Source of the DNA: Neoechinorhynchus agilis
Taxonomy: Eukaryota; Acanthocephala
Assembly (NCBI GenBank): GCA_051530055.1
Contig: CM121341.1
Coordinates: forward strand, 17,670,001 to 17,734,000
Direction: 5' to 3'
DNA: 64,000 bases
Shown here: in pieces, positions 58,662-64,000 of the stretch
How the letters are laid out: the number at the start of each line of letters is the position of its first letter
How positions within the stretch are numbered: position 1 is the stretch's first letter
Notes under the pieces: model-generated
What the model saw: the letters and a program-made list of their open reading frames with translations, nothing else
What the model was told of the DNA's origin: nothing
Database searches by the model: none
Position numbers and translations under genes: made by a program

Positions 58662-61497
58662 CTATATTTCGTTAAGTTTCAACTCCGTATTGGATGTAAG
58701 AATTTTAGATTCTGCAGTATTATTTTCCAGCGGTTCATCACAGATGTCCGTTACCTTATCGGCTATAGTAGCTTTGTGTTTTGAATTCTCAGTAGGTGAA
58801 TCTGGGATTTCAATGGACGATGTTGCTTGAAACGTATTCACCGTAGGCACAAACTCAGTAATATTACTTCCTGAAGCAATTGTAATTGTTTCCATTGTAT
58901 GGATATCTGAATTTGTGTCGAAATCTTCCTCGTAATTGCTAATCGTAGTGAAAATGTGATCTCTACCTAAGAGAATAAGTTCTGTGGTCGTTTTAATCCG
59001 TTCATTATTCGAACTGTTAGTTGCGTTGCGCCCAATAGAAATGTTGAAACTTAGACTTGTTGCTGCAGTCTCCACTACGCGGAGATTATTGCTAGCCGAT
59101 TCTGAGACTAATTCTACAGCTTCGGTTGATGAACCTGACGTACTCGTGGCCTCATGAGTTATAATATTAGTATAATCCGCGTCTGAAGTTGATGATACTA
59201 CATTTAAAGCTGATGAGTCAACATCACAATCACTCATGGTAGCCGCGAAGTCACCGGTAACTTTATCTTCAGCAATTGGCTCGACATTTGTAGTTATAGG
59301 TAAAGCAATATCATCAAAGGTACGTTGATCGAAGCTACTTGTTCCAGAAATCGAGCCCCCAGTTGAACATTTTAAGCAATAATCAGTTGATGTTCTGGTT
59401 TGACTAAAGATTTTAATAGGAAATTCCGTTGATCCATTCGAAACTTTGATATAACTAAGACGTTCCTCAGGCTCTGGCATATCCGCGCCTGTTGCAACTT
59501 CTATCTTTGCTTCTACTGTACCTCTCTTGATCTGTTCGCTACTTATCGTTGTTATCCTTTCCTTTTTGTCGGAATCAATGTATTCCACTTCGGATTGGCA
59601 ATAAAAGACCTTGCAAATGGATTGCTTTCCTGCATAGCGATAATTGCCGCTAATTCCACATATTTCAAAATGCCCACTACCGCACACCTCATTTGTCAAA
59701 TTTAAACGGGCGACAGTACTTATACTTCGGCGTCGGACGTAGCGCAAAATTTCCATACTTTTAGGAGCTACAGTGAAGTGCACAAATGTCAGTTTACTTG
59801 GACGACATAGACGGTTTGTACTAATGGTAAATTTATAAGATTTTCCAATTGATAACATATTTAAGTAACCCCCTGGTTTAGGTTGTACGCTTATTCTCAA
59901 ATTTGACGTTTTACGACAATGTGATTTCTTGGGGAGCAATGTGATCCAAGCCGTTGATGAACTTACCTCGATGATTTCACTTGAAGATAAATGAAATCTT
60001 CGAATTAAATGATGGCTAATATCGTCTCGGTCTTTCTCCTTTATTACAAAACCGAAGCGGTAGTATTTTCCGCTTTCAGTCAATGGAAATCTGGTCATGA
60101 GTGTACAGTCAGGCGCCAGCCACACCCAATCTTGAAGGGGTTTTAAAAAGTCGCAGTCAAAACAGTCTCTTCCAGGAGTCACAGCTTGACATTCGACAAC
60201 ATCTCCGTCGGGGTCTCGAATAAAAAGATCGTGACGTTCGATAAAGCGAGTAGATACGGTTAAGGTTGAGATGTGCCCAAGTTTTGGGGATCGATTATGC
60301 GTTCCATCTAATCGCTTAGGATATACGTAATCAGTTGATATTTAAGGAATCCAATTACACTAAAAATAGACGATTTTGCAAAACTATCATTTTGATTAAA
60401 AGTAGTAAAATTTCATAATATTTTATGCAAACAATGACACAAATATTCTCATAATGCCTAAGAATTTTTTAAAGATATCTACAGATCTTCTTTCAATCAG
60501 TTTGGATTATGATTATGAAAAGGCGGGTGGATAAAGTTATTAGAAAATCATAGACATTCTGCCCTCATCTATATATCCCTTTTCAAGAAAAATATTTTCT
60601 GTACGATGTTTTTTGTCTAGATACTAATTCTAGGTCAATTTTCTCTTAAAAAATTCTTTTATTTCATTTGTATCATTTTTCCGAGGGTTATCACCTTCGA
60701 TTCAAAAGCTCATTAATAGATCAAAATCGAAAAATAGACCATTGATGCTTTCAAGTTCAGGTATATAAGACTGTTTGATTGTCTTAACGACGATAAGGGA
60801 GACAAATGAATATGCTAGCCTGTCAAAGTGACACCACGCTCCCAGAAGCAACAATTGTTAGGATGTTGGAATTCTAAACACACCAGAAAAATACTACTAA
60901 CGGTTAGGGCAGTAGGATATACCACCGAAAACTATTTTTAATTTAAAAACACCTTTTATTTGATCCTACGAATACGAATGCAGCGGAGTTATAGCTAGAA
61001 TTTGAGTTTAAAAACTTTTCGTTGTATCTCCTAATTACGTCTATCATAGTTGCAAACACTTTTAGTTTTAGTACTAGCGGTATAATGGAGTTGTTCGATC
61101 TCATTTCATCAATCCAGCAACACGAAGCATAGTTCACAACTACTTTGCTGCTGCAATTGAACTCGATATCGGTTGTACCTTTCATCACACTTTCTAAAGC
61201 ACCTTTGTTGATTCCTTCACAACCAATAGATATGAGATTGGATGGTTTCAAGCATTTAATACAAATCAAATTTCCGCTATAAAGTGTGTTCTTTGAAAAA
61301 TTATGGCAGGTACTTGTTAGTCGATGTCCAGTATTGATTAATTCAGATACTGTTGTCTTTAAAAAACATTTGTTATTTTTGCTGAAAACATCGAAGTTCA
61401 TGAATCCACCTCGAATTTGACTGCTCGTAATAAGTAAAATTTTCAAAAAGCATAGAATTAACGCTAAAGTGTTGATGTACAACAAAGTCTTATCCAT
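58662..61497 (-). CDS. Secreted or membrane protein, Cys-rich DPDGD ectodomain (paralog B)
   Basis: Exon 1 (61,497-60,950) has a leader 'MDKTLLYINTLALILCFLKI' and Cys pairs ending 'VVVNYASCCWIDEMR', the counterpart of 'HFSFCCVYQ' in paralog A. After a roughly 600-bp intron, exon 2 (about 60,330-58,662) has 'SPKLGHISTLTVSTRFIERH' then 'DLFIRDPDGDVVECQA', 'DWVWLAPDCTLMTRFPLTES', 'ESGKYYRFGFVIKEKD', 'LTNEVCGSGHFEICGISGNY' and 'YAGKQSICKVFYC'. The last 270 residues are rich in Ser, Thr, Glu and Ile, probably an O-glycosylated stalk, and end 'TELKLNEI' without a membrane helix. It may be secreted, or a TM exon further on is missed. It lies 3 kb upstream of paralog A in the same direction, as after tandem duplication. 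Confidence 0.6.
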
Positions 61498-62721
61498 TGC
61501 GCAACTTACCTTTCATAAATATTGCCATTGAACAAATTTGATTGCTGATATTTATTGAAGATTTTCAAGCTAATCGACGGAAACTAATTATGGATATTGT
61601 GTTGGATGATACCCACTTCCTTCAGTTGATATTCTCTTGGATGCATATCAAGACGTGCCTATATAGCCGTGTAGACAAGGAATCTCATGTATGAGAATTT
61701 GACATAAAAAGATACCCAGAATGGATGACAACTTGGTAAATGTAAGATTGATCATTCCTACAGATCATATTCCTTTTTGAAGTGATAATTAATCGAGTTG
61801 GAAGCAGTGTACCAAAATAGAAACACATTTTTGTCCATCTCAACATTTGCTTCTCAGAGCACAACAAGCAAATAAAGAATTAACAATAAAAAAAAGACAC
61901 AAATCCATCTCGTTGCTTACCACCACTTTGTATTTAAAGTAAACTACGAGCATTTTCAGTTTTACTAAGTTTGTTAGTGTACAGTTGCAGCTAAAGACTC
62001 AACCGGTAGAAGCAATTTAAGACAACGATTGCTATAAATCGATTTGCTGAATAAATTTTATGTCATAACACCTATCCAAACGTCTAGCGAATTGTGATTT
62101 AAAAATAGTGACCCTTGTAAGACGCTAAAACAAGTTTGTATTACCTTCGAAGCTCACATAATCAATGATGTTTAGCAGGTTCTATTTCAAGAAATTATTT
62201 TCTATTTCGATCGGCCTAGACAATCAATTTTATATTAATTAAACTTTCCTATGCCGTATTAAAGACACGCGTGTCTAAAATCTAATTGCTGAAATAAAAT
62301 CGTTGATATGAAAAATTAAACTGACGCAGTTTATTCAAAAATCTCGCGGACATTACATTAGCTGAAAACTATAAAAGATATTATAACCTTTTTGGTCACA
62401 ATGTTTTAGCGCAATCGCTTCAAAATTTTCTCGGATAAGCATAATTTAGGCAAGCATTATCTGCGCAGTGCTGAAAATGAAAATCAATATTATTCGGCAG
62501 TAAAAATCTGGGATAAAATAACTAACATTCTCTCTCTAAGTCTTCTACAATTTAAGTATTCTTAGTATTTTGAGGTTTGTTCGTTTTTCAGAAGCGAACA
62601 GTAGAATATCAAGAATGAACCACAAATACGTTATTTATTTTCGCTTTCCTCATCCGTTAGACAAACATCGATTAACCTAAAAGTAATCTGATAAAATCGA
62701 CTTTAAAATCGATTAAGTTTA
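61498..62721. other. Intergenic, no gene seen
   Basis: AT-rich spacer between the paralog B start and the coiled-coil gene 3' end; it should contain the paralog B promoter. Nothing else recognised. Confidence 0.4.
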
Positions 62722-64000
62722 TTACCGTTTTCGTAACTGCTTAATTTCAAGGGCCTGCTCCTTTAGAGTTTCCTTCATGCTATTTACTTCCTCTTGCTTC
62801 GCGGCAGCAACGTTGTTGACGGCATTCATCCACATTGTCTTGTATTCATCACAGTTTTTTGCAACCATAATAAGATCTCTTTCCAGCTGAGCCTTGAAAT
62901 TTCGGTCAAGTTTTTTAAATTGGCGATTTTGCACATACGTTCTCGGAGTCGGTTAATGAAATCTCCTTACGAAGTCTGTGAATAGTCGATTGCTCTTCAT
63001 TGTTCACTTCGCTGAGACTACACATCAGTCGCCCGTATTCCACGTCTAGCGCTGCGCTCTAAAAAAACATTCAATTGTTCATTTCAAAATATCAAAAAAT
63101 ATATGTTAACGGTACTGACTTCAAATTAGTTTTCTGCCGCGAGAAGGTGTTAATGTGATGTCGCATGTATTTAGTTGTTAGGACAAGGTTCCACGCAGAC
63201 AAATTATTCGAAACCCAAATTGCTCAACCCTTAAATAGTTTGGCAAGTTATATCTTATAACCATCATTATGAAAATATAACTTCAAAGAATATTTATCTT
63301 TGTTCACGACTTTCGAGAAGTACGCGAAAACGTGCGATTTTAAATACAAAATTGTTTTTTATCAAATCTTAATGGTGGAATTTTTTAACATAGACTTAAA
63401 AGAATAAAACGCTACAATGTTGACGCTACAGCGTTTCCCGGAATCTTAGAAACTCACTTTGTCATTTTCCGCGGTGATTTCCGATTTTAATTTTTCTTCC
63501 TTTGTCCTTGTTAAAATTCAGGAAAAGTGAATTGATCACTAAACTTACTTATTTTTTATTTCAGTTTCTTTTATTTTATTTGTCAAATGCTCTTTGCTTT
63601 CCTCTAAAGCACGCAACCTGTTGCTCATTTTTCTATCGATTATTTCTTGTTTGCAACGTATTTCAATCTCCTTCAGTTCAATTTCATGCTCACGTTGTTC
63701 AATATTAGCTAAGCGCTCTTCGAATTGCTTTTTTAGTGACTCAACTTCAAGTATCTAAAAATGAGACATCATAGGCGAAACCTGGATTCTCTCGAAACAA
63801 ACCTTCTTTTTTAATTGTGCTGCCAATTGGACTTGTTTTTGTTTAAATTCACCAGTAAGTTCCATTAGCCGTTTAGCTTCTCTTTCACGGATCTTAGAGT
63901 ATTTGCAGAAAATTAGCAAATCAGTTCGATACATCGTTGCACTTGCGTAAAAACTATTTTAAATTTTAAAAGTTCTACTAAATGTTCAGTAAAACCGCTT
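62722..64000 (-). CDS. Coiled-coil protein, 3' part; gene continues beyond window
   Basis: At least four minus-strand exons separated by small introns. About 63,934-63,805 reads 'KIREREAKRLMELTGEFKQK' and 'QVQLAAQLKKK'. About 63,757-63,550 reads 'ILEVESLKKQFEERLANIEQ' then 'REHEIELKEIEIRCKQEIID'. About 63,060-62,940 reads 'GRLMCSLSEVNNEEQSTIHR'. The last exon (about 62,934-62,722) reads 'AKNCDEYKTMWMNAVNNVAA' and ends 'LKEQALEIKQLRKR'. Heptad-like spacing of Leu/Ile with many Glu/Lys means a long alpha-helical coiled coil. A centrosomal, ciliary or cytoskeletal role is common for such proteins, but no named family can be assigned from this part. Confidence 0.6.

Overview
The window is invertebrate nuclear DNA. 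Its genes are split by GT-AG introns, several of them only about 45-60 bp (50 bp in the CCDC12-like gene). Several animal-type genes are present: a polycystin-2-like channel, a cadherin, a rhodopsin-type GPCR and an ABCC10-type transporter. Host DNA is AT-rich, while the mobile-element segments are clearly richer in GC. I cannot name the taxon from sequence alone; small introns, many LINEs and a Penelope-like element would suit a nematode-like or other compact-intron invertebrate.

Layout. 1-9 kb is a graveyard of LINEs: an APE-type element entering from the left edge, two CR1/Jockey-like fragments on the minus strand, the 3' end of an RLE-type LINE, and an RTE-like element that has lost most of its RT core. 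A small TATA-driven secreted-protein relic lies at 3.5-4.0 kb. 9.2-10.5 kb holds a leucine-rich membrane protein gene. 11.1-18.9 kb carries two minus-strand host genes, an ABCC10-like transporter and protein phosphatase methylesterase 1; the large intron of the latter contains two fold-back repeats. 19.4-21.1 kb has a fold-back repeat, a 55-residue one-TM microprotein and a LINE 3' end. 21.7-22.2 kb is a CCDC12-like splicing factor gene. 22.9-28.5 kb is mobile DNA: an RLE-type LINE, a (ATT)n-tailed retroposon tip with target-site duplications, a fold-back element with a hammerhead-like core, and a Ty3/gypsy fossil. A GPCR follows at 29.3-30.3 kb, then a young Penelope-like element (30.9-34.4 kb) with an inverted partial copy and a 12-bp target-site duplication. 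34.4-40.0 kb is intergenic with a SINE/MITE-like repeat, a duplicated 280-bp noncoding unit and another deleted RLE LINE.

The right part is mostly host genes: an intronless cadherin (minus), a thioredoxin-fold/BAF fusion gene (minus) 98 bp away from a divergent polycystin-2-like gene (plus), a histidine acid phosphatase (plus), a small membrane protein (minus), two paralogous extracellular/type I membrane proteins with a DPDGD-type ectodomain motif (minus), and a coiled-coil gene running off the right edge.

The most interesting items are the thioredoxin-BAF fusion and its head-to-head pairing with the channel gene, the recurrent hammerhead-like CTGAnGA...GAAA cores in unrelated-looking repeats, the structure of the Penelope insertion, and the two unassigned Cys-rich membrane paralogs.
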